From Streptomyces sp. APSN-46.1 (GTDB lineage Bacteria; Actinomycetota; Actinomycetes; Streptomycetales; Streptomycetaceae): DNA of 64,000 nt. The number at the start of each line of letters is the position of its first letter. Positions within the stretch are counted from its first letter, which is position 1. This document shows, piece after piece, positions 14,578 to 22,181 of the stretch. The stretch covers positions 124,001-188,000 of the forward strand of contig NZ_JALGRF010000001.1 in the NCBI RefSeq assembly GCF_022815725.1, written 5' to 3'. Below the pieces are notes generated by a model. It did no database searches and had not been told where the DNA came from. It worked only from the letters and a program-made list of their open reading frames with translations. The position numbers were made by a program, and so were the translations under genes.

Positions 14578-16114
14578 GCGAACGGACACCCTCCGCCGCG
14601 CAGTAGGCCGCCAGCGCGGCGAGGGCCGCGCCCACCGGCCAGTCCCCGAAGCGGACGTACGGCGTCGTGCTTCGGGAGAGCGGGACCTCGTAGACGGCCG
14701 CCGTGCTCGCCGAGGTGGGCAGGTCGGCGCCGATCCGCTCCCCGGACGGTCCGTGCACCGTGCTCACACCGGTGAGGGTGGCGTGCACGACGGGACGGCC
14801 GCTCTCGGCGGCGCGCAGCGCGGCGAGCGAGGCGTGCTGGGCCGGTGCCCAGCTGTCCTGGAAGGTGGAGGTCGCCGACTGGACGACGAGCAGACCGGTA
14901 CCGTCACGGGTGAGGTGCCGGCTCATGTCGGGGAAGGCGGATTCGAAGCAGACCAGCGGGCCCAGGCGTACGTCCGGCCGCCCCGGCAGGTCCATGACCA
15001 CCGGAGAGCCGCCGCGCACGCGGTCCTCGCCGGCGGCCCTCCCGACCGAGGTGACCCAGCCGAGCACGGAGCGGGCCGGTATGTACTCACCGAAGGGCAC
15101 TAGGCGCATCTTGTCGTACCGGGCGCCGGTGGGGCCCTGGGGGCCGATCAGCACCGCGGATTTGTAGATGCCGGGGGCGGCGGCCTCGGCCGGCGACCGG
15201 CGGGCGTCCACGTTGACCAGAAGCGGAGCCCCGACCTCCGCCGATAGCGAGGCCAGCCGCCGGGCCAGGTCGGGGCGGGCCGCCAGATCCGTGCCGACGC
15301 TGCTCTCGCCCCACACCACCAGGTCCGGGTGCTGCCCCGCGAGGGCCCGCGTCAGCCGCTCCCCGACCGCGAACCGCCGCTCCGCGCTGCCCGTGCCCTC
15401 GGTGCCCAGCGTGTCCGCCGTGCCCTCGGTCGGCTCCCTCATCAGCCCCGGCTGTACGACGGCCACGCGCAGCCCGCCCGACACCTCGGGCCGGGGCGCC
15501 CACAGCCACACCACGCCCGTCAGCACCGCGCACCCCGTCACCCCGGCCACCGCCGGGACCCGTGCCCCGGGCGCCGCGATCAACAGCACCAGCGCGCAGT
15601 TCACCGCCACCACCAGCAGGCTCACCAGCCACACCCCGCCCACCGAGGCCAGCCGCAGCGCCGGCGGCACCTGCCACTGGCTGGCCCCCAGCAGCCCCCA
15701 CGGCCCGCCCAGCCCCTGCCACGACCGGGCCAGCTCCGCCAGCAGCCAGCCCGCCGGTACGAGGACCAGCGCGGCCCCCGCCCGCCCCGCGGCGGGGACC
15801 CCGCCGAGCAACTCCTGGACCAGCAGGGCCCACGGGATCCAGAGCAGCCCCAGCAGCGCGGCCAGCGGGAGCAGGAACACGTGCAGGTTGGGCAGCAGCC
15901 AGTGGTGGACGGCCAGGATGAACCCGGCGCCGCCGAGCCAGCCCTCCAGGGCCGCGCGCCGCCCGGTGGCAGCCGACCTCAGCAGCAGCATCCAGGGCAC
16001 GAGGGCCACGTAGGCGAACCACCACAGCGCGGGCGCGGGGAAGGCGAGACAGGGCAGTGCTCCCGCGGCCACGGCTGCCGCCGCACGCCACCACCCGGCC
16101 GGTTTCGAGACCAT
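14516..16114 (-). CDS. lnt: Apolipoprotein N-acyltransferase
   Basis: A 532-residue membrane enzyme that N-acylates the lipid-modified cysteine of lipoproteins. About seven hydrophobic helices cover residues 1-205, and a nitrilase-like catalytic domain follows. The triad is visible as Glu in DLVVWGESSVG, Lys in YDKMRLVPFGEYIPA, and Cys in GPLVCFESAFPDMS, with a final transmembrane helix (WPVGAALAALAAYCA) near residue 495. Actinobacterial genomes often encode more than one Lnt. Three lipoproteins in this window are possible substrates. The 3' end overlaps the convergent oxidoreductase gene by 62 bp. Confidence 0.9.
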   Translation of the reverse strand: MVSKPAGWWRAAAAVAAGALPCLAFPAPALWWFAYVALVPWMLLLRSAATGRRAALEGWLGGAGFILAVHHWLLPNLHVFLLPLAALLGLLWIPWALLVQELLGGVPAAGRAGAALVLVPAGWLLAELARSWQGLGGPWGLLGASQWQVPPALRLASVGGVWLVSLLVVAVNCALVLLIAAPGARVPAVAGVTGCAVLTGVVWLWAPRPEVSGGLRVAVVQPGLMREPTEGTADTLGTEGTGSAERRFAVGERLTRALAGQHPDLVVWGESSVGTDLAARPDLARRLASLSAEVGAPLLVNVDARRSPAEAAAPGIYKSAVLIGPQGPTGARYDKMRLVPFGEYIPARSVLGWVTSVGRAAGEDRVRGGSPVVMDLPGRPDVRLGPLVCFESAFPDMSRHLTRDGTGLLVVQSATSTFQDSWAPAQHASLAALRAAESGRPVVHATLTGVSTVHGPSGERIGADLPTSASTAAVYEVPLSRSTTPYVRFGDWPVGAALAALAAYCAAEGVRSLRTGRPAPEPTAPRARTTRG

Positions 16115-16153
16115 GAGGCGCCTCCGCTTCCAGTGTGGGACGGCCGGGCCGGA

Positions 16154-16657
16154 TCAGCCGGACATGTGCCGCCATTTCTCGTGGACGGTGACGCGGGTGA
16201 GCCGCCAGCAGTCGCGGGTGCGGGCGAGCGCGAAGGTGTAGCGCCCGGCGGCGACGAAGTCGGGGGCGGTGACGGCGCCGTCGGAAAGGCCGTCGGACTC
16301 GGCCCCGGCCCCAGCCCCGGATCCCGGGCCGGCCAGCCGCATCGGATTCACGAAATCCGCCCGGACCTCGGCCGAGTCCCCGGGCGAACCGCCCAGATCC
16401 TCCAGCCGGATCAGCCGGTTGACGATCAGGTGCTGGCGTACGGGGAACAGCCGCATCGTCTCCGCGAGCCAGTCGGCGACCTCCCCGGCGGGCCCCTCGA
16501 CTCCGCCCGCCGAGCTGTAGTCGGCCCGGCCGGCCGGGGTGAACAGGGCTCGGTACGCGGCCCAGTCCCCGTCGTCCACGGCCATCGCGTACCCCGTGAC
16601 CACCTCGTCGATGGCCAGTCGGTCCATTACCGTCGCGAGGTCCACACGCTGCGTCAT
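16154..16657 (-). CDS. SnoaL/NTF2-like protein
   Basis: A 167-residue cone-fold protein. DRLAIDEVVTGYAMAVDDGD followed by WAAYRALFTPAGRADYSSAG is the typical opening of SnoaL_4-like proteins, and RYTFALARTRDCWRLTRVTV near residue 140 is the closing strand pair. A Gly/Ala/Ser-rich insertion sits near residues 110-125. Family members include polyketide cyclases, ring dehydratases and non-catalytic binding proteins; nothing decides between them here. It is 39 bp upstream of lnt on the same strand. Confidence 0.75.
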   Translation of the reverse strand: MTQRVDLATVMDRLAIDEVVTGYAMAVDDGDWAAYRALFTPAGRADYSSAGGVEGPAGEVADWLAETMRLFPVRQHLIVNRLIRLEDLGGSPGDSAEVRADFVNPMRLAGPGSGAGAGAESDGLSDGAVTAPDFVAAGRYTFALARTRDCWRLTRVTVHEKWRHMSG

Positions 16658-16726
16658 CGGGTCAGTGTGGGGGTGCGGGGCGCCCAGGCCAAGGGGCGTG
16701 CGCGTGATGGATCTCCGCGGCCGCGC

Positions 16727-16903
16727 TCAGTGACCGGAATGCGCCTCCCGCTGCCGGACCACGACCAGGAACGCGTCGGTGGCGAGATCCATCACCACCT
16801 CGGCCGGTACGCCCTCCCGCATGCGCTCCGCGGCGTACTCCTCGGCCGGCCAGCTTCCCCTCGGACTACCGGCCGGAAAACGCTCCAACACCACTCGACC
16901 CAT
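16727..16903 (-). CDS. Small conserved hypothetical protein
   Basis: A 58-residue protein from an ATG at 16903 preceded by AGGGGG at good spacing; the longer reading to 16993 lacks a ribosome-binding site. The sequence has an N-terminal VVLERFPAGSPRGSWPAEEY segment and an amphipathic helix with RMREGVPAEVVMDLATD, and ends in a basic VVVRQRE strand. There is no recognisable motif. I believe similar short proteins occur in other Streptomyces but cannot verify it. Confidence 0.6.
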   Translation of the reverse strand: MGRVVLERFPAGSPRGSWPAEEYAAERMREGVPAEVVMDLATDAFLVVVRQREAHSGH

Positions 16904-17017
16904 GGGACACCCCCTGATGCTCGCCTTCAGGTCTCTCCAGGCACAACGACGCGCAGGCCGCCCGGGAACGTTCCCGAGCGGCCCGCGGTTCACCTGAAGA
17001 CGTGGGGCGGGGTCCTG

Positions 17018-17896
17018 CTACGAGCCGGAATCACCCGCGTGCGGGCTCAGCACGTCCGTGCCGATCAGCACGAACAGGAGGATGCCCAGGAGGATCCGGT
17101 AGATCACGAACGGCATGAAGCTCTTCGTCGAGATGAACTTCATGAACCACGCGATCACGACATACCCCACGAAGAAGGCGATGACCGTGGCGAAGATCGT
17201 CGGACCCCAGGAGATGTGGCCCGGGGTCTCGACCACGTCCTTGATCTCGAACGCGCCCGAGGCCAGCACGGCCGGGATGGCGAGGAGGAAGGAGTAACGC
17301 GCCGCGGCCTCTCGGGTGAAGCCCAGCAGCAGACCGCCGGAGATCGTCGCGCCGGAGCGGGAGACGCCCGGGATCAGGGCCATCGCCTGGCAGACACCGA
17401 AGATCAGACCGTCCTTGACGCCCAGCTCCTTGAGCGTCTTGCGCTCGCGGATCGCCCGGTGCCGGCCGCCCTCCTCGTCGCGCGCGGCCAGCCGGTCGGC
17501 GACGCCCAGCACGATGCCCATCACCACGAGGGTGGTGGCCGTCAGCCGCAGGTCGCGGGCCGGGCCCACGATCGCGTCCTTGAAGACGAGGCCGAGGACA
17601 CCGATCGGGATGGAGCCGACGATCACCAGCCAGCCCATCTTCGCGTCCTGCTCGGAGCGCAGCGCCTTGGTGTACAGCGACCGGAACCAGGTGGAGATGA
17701 TCCGCGCGATGTCCTTGCGGAAATAGATCAGCACGGCGGCCTCGGTGCCGATCTGGGTGATGGCGGTGAAGGCCGCTCCTGGATCGTGCCAGCCGGCGAA
17801 CGCCGCGGTCAGCCGCAGGTGGGCGCTGGAGGAGATCGGGAGGAACTCCGTAAGCCCCTGGACGAGACCGAGGATTAGGGATTCGAACCAGCTCAT
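17018..17896 (-). CDS. uppP: Undecaprenyl-diphosphatase
   Basis: A 292-residue membrane phosphatase that converts undecaprenyl pyrophosphate to the monophosphate, recycling the lipid carrier for peptidoglycan and other wall polymers. The two signatures are present: GLTEFLPISSSAHL at residues 15-28 with the catalytic Glu and Ser residues, and IPGVSRSGATISGG near residue 175 with the Arg. About eight hydrophobic helices span the protein and length matches BacA/UppP. It lies 48 bp downstream of a TVP38/TMEM64-family gene on the same strand, which is suggestive because related VTT-domain proteins handle undecaprenyl phosphate. It can confer bacitracin tolerance in overdose (known of the family). 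Confidence 0.95.
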   Translation of the reverse strand: MSWFESLILGLVQGLTEFLPISSSAHLRLTAAFAGWHDPGAAFTAITQIGTEAAVLIYFRKDIARIISTWFRSLYTKALRSEQDAKMGWLVIVGSIPIGVLGLVFKDAIVGPARDLRLTATTLVVMGIVLGVADRLAARDEEGGRHRAIRERKTLKELGVKDGLIFGVCQAMALIPGVSRSGATISGGLLLGFTREAAARYSFLLAIPAVLASGAFEIKDVVETPGHISWGPTIFATVIAFFVGYVVIAWFMKFISTKSFMPFVIYRILLGILLFVLIGTDVLSPHAGDSGS

Positions 17897-17944
17897 GTCG
17901 GGGTGCGCTCGTCCTTGTGATCGTCGGGCAGTTCGCGTCCGATG

Positions 17945-18670
17945 CTAGGGCCCGTGGGAAGCGGCCGTGACCACAGGGGGGTGCTGGGGGTTCTCGGCCG
18001 CCACCTCGCGCGGAGCGGCCGGAGCCAGCGCGTGCCGCTTGCGCCAGGCGACGGCCGCGGCGACCGCCGCGGAGACGGCGATGAAACCGAACGCGGCGAG
18101 GAACGCGGGGGAGCCCGGGGAGGAGGCGCTGGCCCCCGCGATCACGTACGCGGCCGTGTTCGGCACGGTGCCGATCGCGGTGGCGAGGAGGAAGGGGAGC
18201 CAGCCGCAGCGCGAGACCGCCGCGCAGTAGTTGGCGGCCGCGAAGGGAAGCCCGGGGAAGATCCGCACCGCGAGCATCGAACGGAAGCCGTGCCGGCTGA
18301 GCTGGCCGTCGGCCGCCTTCAGCCAGCGGCCGCGCAGGAACGGGCGCAGCGCCTCCTGGCCCATGATCCGGCCGAGTCCGAAGGCGATCCCGGCGCCGAG
18401 TACCGTGCCGCCGACCGCCGCCAACAGGCCGAACTGGGTTCCGAAGACGGCTCCCGCCGCCAGGTTGAGCAGCGGGCGCGGTACGAAGGCGGCCGTGCAG
18501 AGCCCGTACACGGCCGCGAACACCAGCACCGCCGTGCCGGCGGGCAGCCCCGGCGGCCAGCCCTCCGAGAGGATGCGCTGGGGCTCGTACAGCAGCACGC
18601 CCACCCCGGCCGCCACGAGCAACAGGACGAGCAGCGACAGCCGGGTCCAGGGCGCGAGGAGGAGGGACAT
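17945..18670 (-). CDS. TVP38/TMEM64 (VTT-domain) membrane protein
   Basis: A 241-residue integral membrane protein. After an N-terminal helix, the VTT domain is marked by FVPRPLLNLAAGAVFGTQFG near residue 82, GLGRIMGQEALRPFL near 118 and the signature FPGLPFAAANYCAAVS near residue 160, including the re-entrant F/G-rich hairpins. Related DedA and TVP38 proteins act in polyprenyl-phosphate or phospholipid translocation. It is 48 bp upstream of uppP in the same direction, a likely operon. The C-terminal 25 residues are a disordered tail. Confidence 0.85.
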   Translation of the reverse strand: MSLLLAPWTRLSLLVLLLVAAGVGVLLYEPQRILSEGWPPGLPAGTAVLVFAAVYGLCTAAFVPRPLLNLAAGAVFGTQFGLLAAVGGTVLGAGIAFGLGRIMGQEALRPFLRGRWLKAADGQLSRHGFRSMLAVRIFPGLPFAAANYCAAVSRCGWLPFLLATAIGTVPNTAAYVIAGASASSPGSPAFLAAFGFIAVSAAVAAAVAWRKRHALAPAAPREVAAENPQHPPVVTAASHGP

Positions 18671-19054
18671 CCCGGGAGACTAACCGACGTATGCGGCGTC
18701 GCGCCGTAATCCGGGTCTCATGCGGCCGAACGGCCGGCAACCCCCGAGTGCCGTGATCCGCGCCGGCACATCGAGCGGGGCGCGCCCAAGAACCTCTGTG
18801 CGAACGGAAATTCATTCGACGCCGGCCCGGCGCTCCGGCAGGATCAGCGGCATGTCCAGGCACGCCTTCCTCGCAGCGCAGTCCGCAGTCGCGGACGCGC
18901 CGAAGGCTGCCCTCCCCGCGGAGGCATCCGTCCTCGCCGCATTCGACGGCGCACGAAGCTGACCCTTCCCGGATCGTCCGGCGGACCCCACAGGGGGAGG
19001 GTCGGTTCGCTCCAGGGGTCCCGTCTCCAGCTTCGGATCACACGGGAAGACATC
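18671..19054. other. 384-bp gap upstream of tuf3
   Basis: No gene that I can support. An open frame from an ATG at 18852 to 18962 (36 codons) has only a weak ribosome-binding site and no recognisable product. The last 90 bp before the EF-Tu gene carry a GACCCC...GGGTC / GGGGTC set of short complementary blocks that could fold as a leader. GGGAAG lies 6 nt before the ATG and serves as its ribosome-binding site. A promoter is expected but no clean -35/-10 pair stands out. Confidence 0.4.
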
Positions 19055-20236
19055 ATGGCCAAGACGGCCTTCGTACGCACCAAGCCGCACCTCAACATCG
19101 GCACCATGGGTCACGTCGACCACGGCAAGACCACCCTCACCGCCGCCATCACCAAGGTCCTCGCCGCGCGCGGCGGCGCCGACTTCGTGCCGTTCGACCG
19201 CATCGACCGGACCGCGGAGGAGTCCCGGCGCGGCATCACCATCAACCTCACGCACGTCGAGTACGAGACCGACACCCGGCACTACGCCCACGTGGACATG
19301 CCCGGCCACGCCGACTACATCAAGAACATGGTCACGGGCGCCGCCCAGCTCGACGGGGCGATCCTCGTCGTCTCCGCGCTCGACGGAGTCATGCCGCAGA
19401 CCGCCGAGCACGTCCTCCTCGCCCGCCAAGTCGGCGTCGACCACATCGTGGTGGCGCTCAACAAGGCTGACGCCGGGGACCCCGAGCTCACCGACCTGGT
19501 CGAGCTGGAGGTCCGCGACCTGCTCACCGCGCACGGCTACGGCGGGGACGCCGCTCCCGTCGTACGGGTCTCCGGGCTGGGGGCGCTGGAGGGCGACCCG
19601 CGGTGGACCGGGGCGATCGAGGCGCTGCTGGACGCGGTGGACACGTACGTTCCGATGCCGGTGCGGTACACGGACGCGCCGTTCCTGATGCCGGTGGAGA
19701 ACGTGCTGACCATCACCGGGCGCGGGACGGTGGTGACCGGTGCCGTCGAGCGCGGGAGCGTACGGACGGGTGACCGGGTGAGCGTGCTCGGCGGGGACGG
19801 CGAGGCGGTGGAGACCGTCGTGACCGGTCTGGAGACCTTCGGTAAGCCGATGGAGTCCGCCGAGGCCGGGGACAACGTGGCGCTGCTGCTGCGCGGGGTG
19901 CCGCGCGACGGGGTGCGCCGCGGACACGTGGTCGCCGCCCCCGGAAGCGTGGAGCCGCGCCGGCGTTTCACCGCCCAGGTGTACGTGCTCTCCGCGCGGG
20001 AGGGCGGGCGTACGACACCGGTCGCCACCGGGTACCGGCCGCAGTTCTACATCCGCACCGCTGATGTGGTCGGGGACGTGGACCTGGGCGAGGCCGCGGT
20101 GGCCCGGCCCGGGGAGACGGTCACGATGACCGTCGAGCTGGGGCGGGACGTCCCGCTGGAGGCGGGGCTCGGCTTCGCCATCCGTGAGGGCGGACGGACG
20201 GTCGGCGCGGGCTCGGTGATCACCGTGCACGGCTGA
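19055..20236 (+). CDS. tuf3: Divergent elongation factor Tu (EF-Tu3 type)
   Basis: A 393-residue EF-Tu with all three domains. The GTPase motifs are GHVDHGKT at 19-26, the switch-[23 protein letters not shown] (the main EF-Tu has DAPGHADY), NKADAG for NKAD, and SGLGALEGD in place of the canonical SAL(K)ALEGD. It differs at many positions from housekeeping EF-Tu and stands alone, whereas tuf1 lies in the str operon with rpsL and fusA. This matches the extra EF-Tu known as tuf3 in Streptomyces coelicolor and S. ramocissimus, reported as poorly expressed or stress-linked. Its role remains unclear. A hairpin follows the stop. Confidence 0.9.
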   Translation: MAKTAFVRTKPHLNIGTMGHVDHGKTTLTAAITKVLAARGGADFVPFDRIDRTAEESRRGITINLTHVEYETDTRHYAHVDMPGHADYIKNMVTGAAQLDGAILVVSALDGVMPQTAEHVLLARQVGVDHIVVALNKADAGDPELTDLVELEVRDLLTAHGYGGDAAPVVRVSGLGALEGDPRWTGAIEALLDAVDTYVPMPVRYTDAPFLMPVENVLTITGRGTVVTGAVERGSVRTGDRVSVLGGDGEAVETVVTGLETFGKPMESAEAGDNVALLLRGVPRDGVRRGHVVAAPGSVEPRRRFTAQVYVLSAREGGRTTPVATGYRPQFYIRTADVVGDVDLGEAAVARPGETVTMTVELGRDVPLEAGLGFAIREGGRTVGAGSVITVHG

Positions 20237-20249
20237 CCCCCACCCCTGT

Positions 20250-20290
20250 GTGGTGACGGCGGACCGGTTGCGCCAGACTGCCGTCACCAC
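20250..20290 (+). terminator. Hairpin after tuf3
   Basis: GTGGTGACGGC and GCCGTCACCAC form a perfect 11-bp stem with a 19-nt loop, starting 14 bp after the EF-Tu3 stop and 27 bp before the patatin gene. Confidence 0.6.
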
Positions 20291-20316
20291 CGGCGTGTGA
20301 AGAGGGGCGGACGGAC

Positions 20317-21174
20317 ATGGGCGGCGGCGAGACGGCACTGGTGCTCGGCGGCGGGGGACTCACCGGCGTGGGCTGGGAGTCCGGGATCCTTTACGGGCTC
20401 GCCCGGGCGGGCGTGGACCTGGGCGGCGCGGACCTCGTCGTCGGCACCTCGGCGGGCTCGGTGGTCGGCGCCCAGCTCGCCTCCGGAGTGCTCACGCCGC
20501 GGGAGCTCTACGAGCGCCAGCTCGGCGACGCCTCGGGGGAATCTGCGGCGAGGTTCGGGGTCGGGCTCGTCGCGAAGTACGCCGTGGCCATGGCGCGCTC
20601 GCGCGACGGCAAGGCCTACCGGCGGAGGGTCGGCGCCATGGCACTGGCCGCCGCCACCGCCGACGAGGCGGAGCGCCGCGAGGTGCTGGCGGCGCGGCTC
20701 GTCTCGCACGAGTGGCCCGATCGGCGGCTCGTCGTCACGGCCGTCGACGCGCTGAGCGGCGAGCTGGCCGCCTTCGACCGCGAGAGCGGGGCCGGGCTGG
20801 TGGACGCCGTCTCGGCGAGCTGCGCGGTGCCGGGGGTGTGGCCGCCCGTGACCGTGGGCGGGCGGCGGTTCATCGACGGCGGGATCCGGTCCGCGACCAA
20901 CGCGGACCTGGCCGCCGGCTACGCGCGGGTGGTGATCATCGCCCCCATGGCGAGCGGTGCCGGGCTGATCCCCTCGCCCGCCGCCCAGGCCGCGCGGCTG
21001 CGGGAGGCGGGGGCGCGGGTGCTGCTGATCACGCCGTCCGCGGCGGCCCGCAAGGCCTTCGGGCGCAACGTACTGGACCCCGCCCGGCGGGCGCCGGCGG
21101 CGCGGGCGGGCCTCGCGCAGGCGGCGGAGCACGCCGCCGAGGCGGCCGGGACATGGACTGGTCCCGCGGCCTGA
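20317..21174 (+). CDS. Patatin-like phospholipase
   Basis: A 285-residue alpha/beta lipid acyl hydrolase. The oxyanion loop is LGGGGLTGVGWE near residue 10, the nucleophile Ser lies in GTSAGS near residue 44 (GxSxG), and the dyad Asp is in FIDGGI near residue 188, so the catalytic Ser-Asp dyad is complete. There is no signal peptide, implying an intracellular enzyme. The protein would hydrolyse acyl esters of phospholipids or neutral lipids. It is followed after 10 bp by a spermidine-synthase-like gene and the two are probably cotranscribed. Confidence 0.9.
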   Translation: MGGGETALVLGGGGLTGVGWESGILYGLARAGVDLGGADLVVGTSAGSVVGAQLASGVLTPRELYERQLGDASGESAARFGVGLVAKYAVAMARSRDGKAYRRRVGAMALAAATADEAERREVLAARLVSHEWPDRRLVVTAVDALSGELAAFDRESGAGLVDAVSASCAVPGVWPPVTVGGRRFIDGGIRSATNADLAAGYARVVIIAPMASGAGLIPSPAAQAARLREAGARVLLITPSAAARKAFGRNVLDPARRAPAARAGLAQAAEHAAEAAGTWTGPAA

Positions 21175-21184
21175 CAATGGTGGG

Positions 21185-22033
21185 GTGAACGACGAGCAGA
21201 TCCCGGTCATCCGGGAAGTGGGCCAGGGCACCGCCAAACTGATGCCGGACGTGGACCGGGAGCGGGCCTGGCTGCTGACCGTGGACGGGGCACCGCAGTC
21301 GTACGTGGACCTGGACGAGCCCGAGCACCTGGAGTTCGAGTACGTACGCCGTCTCGCGCACGTGCTCGACTGCGCGGCGGTGCCCGGGGCCGGGCTGGAC
21401 CTGCTGCACCTGGGCGGGGGCGCGCTGACGCTGCCGCGCTACGCCGCGGCGACCCGGCCGGGATCCCGGCAGACGGTGGTGGAGTTCGACGCGGGGCTCG
21501 TGGAGCTGGTCGCGGAGCACCTCCCGCTGGGGGCGGGCGCGGGCGTGGAGGTGCATGCCGCCGATGCCCGGGTCTGGCTGGAGGGCGCGGCCGCGGGCAG
21601 CGCGGACGTGATCGTGGCCGATGTGTTCGGCGGGTCGAGGGTGCCGGCGCAGCTCACGTCCGTGGAGTACGCGCGGGAGGCGGCACGGGTGCTGCGACCG
21701 GGCGGGCTGTACGCGGCGAATCTGGCGGACGGGGCCCCGTTCGCCTTCCTGAAGGCACAGCTGGCGAATTTTGGAGCCGTCTTCGGGGAGCTCGCGCTGA
21801 TCGCGGAACCGGCCGTGCTGCGGGGGAGGCGGTTCGGGAACGCGGTCCTGGTGGCGTCGGACGGGGAGTTGCCGGTGGCGGCTCTCTCGCGCAGGTGCGC
21901 GGCGGACGCGTTCCCCGCCCGGGTGGAGGTGGGGGAGGCGCTGGCCCGGTTCATGAGGGGCGCGCGGCCGGTCGCTGACGCGGACGCGGCTCCGTCCCCG
22001 GCTCCGCCGGAGGGTGCGTTCAGCCTGGGGTGA
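21185..22033 (+). CDS. Spermidine synthase-like protein
   Basis: A 282-residue Rossmann-fold protein resembling the spermidine synthase/aminopropyltransferase family. LDLLHLGGGALTLPRY near residue 62 is motif I, VVEFDAGLVEL the acidic strand end, and DVIVADVFGG near residue 139 the catalytic-loop region. In true spermidine synthases this loop reads D-x-x-D-P, which is not kept here. It is therefore more likely one of the many methyltransferase-like or non-polyamine homologues. The C-terminus is an Ala/Pro-rich tail. The GTG start has GGTGGG nearby. Confidence 0.75.
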   Translation: MNDEQIPVIREVGQGTAKLMPDVDRERAWLLTVDGAPQSYVDLDEPEHLEFEYVRRLAHVLDCAAVPGAGLDLLHLGGGALTLPRYAAATRPGSRQTVVEFDAGLVELVAEHLPLGAGAGVEVHAADARVWLEGAAAGSADVIVADVFGGSRVPAQLTSVEYAREAARVLRPGGLYAANLADGAPFAFLKAQLANFGAVFGELALIAEPAVLRGRRFGNAVLVASDGELPVAALSRRCAADAFPARVEVGEALARFMRGARPVADADAAPSPAPPEGAFSLG

Positions 22034-22055
22034 GGGGGAGGGCTGCCGCGCCGCG

Positions 22056-22181
22056 TCCTGGGGCTCCGCCCCAGACCCCCACGCCTCAAACGCCGGCGGG
22101 GCTGGGTTGTGGCGGGCGGCATCAGCCAAAATCCAGCCCCGCCGGCGTTTGAGGCGCGGGGTCTGGGGCGGAGCCCCAGGA
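22056..22181. repeat. Long inverted repeat between convergent genes
   Basis: Arms of about 50 bp (22056-22105 and 22133-22181) are complementary with a single base difference; each starts with TCCTGGGGCTCCGCCCCAGA or its complement. The loop is about 27 bp. The element resembles intergenic palindromic repeats dispersed in Streptomyces genomes. It supplies the 3' end and stop codon of the MFS gene and could terminate both convergent units. Confidence 0.8.

Noticed and set aside
15329..17878. Very long open frame on the plus strand (849 codons)
   Set aside because: It lies antisense to lnt, the SnoaL-like gene and uppP, all of which have full motifs. The translation is Pro/Arg/Gln-rich with no domain. 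Long antisense frames are expected at this GC content.
18852..18962. 36-codon ORF upstream of tuf3
   Set aside because: Weak ribosome-binding site, no recognisable product, and Ala-rich composition expected from GC bias. A leader peptide cannot be excluded but is not supported.
21185..22033. Assignment as true spermidine synthase (speE)
   Set aside because: The D-x-x-D-P catalytic loop and putrescine-binding residues are not evident, and no polyamine genes are adjacent; only the general fold is supported.
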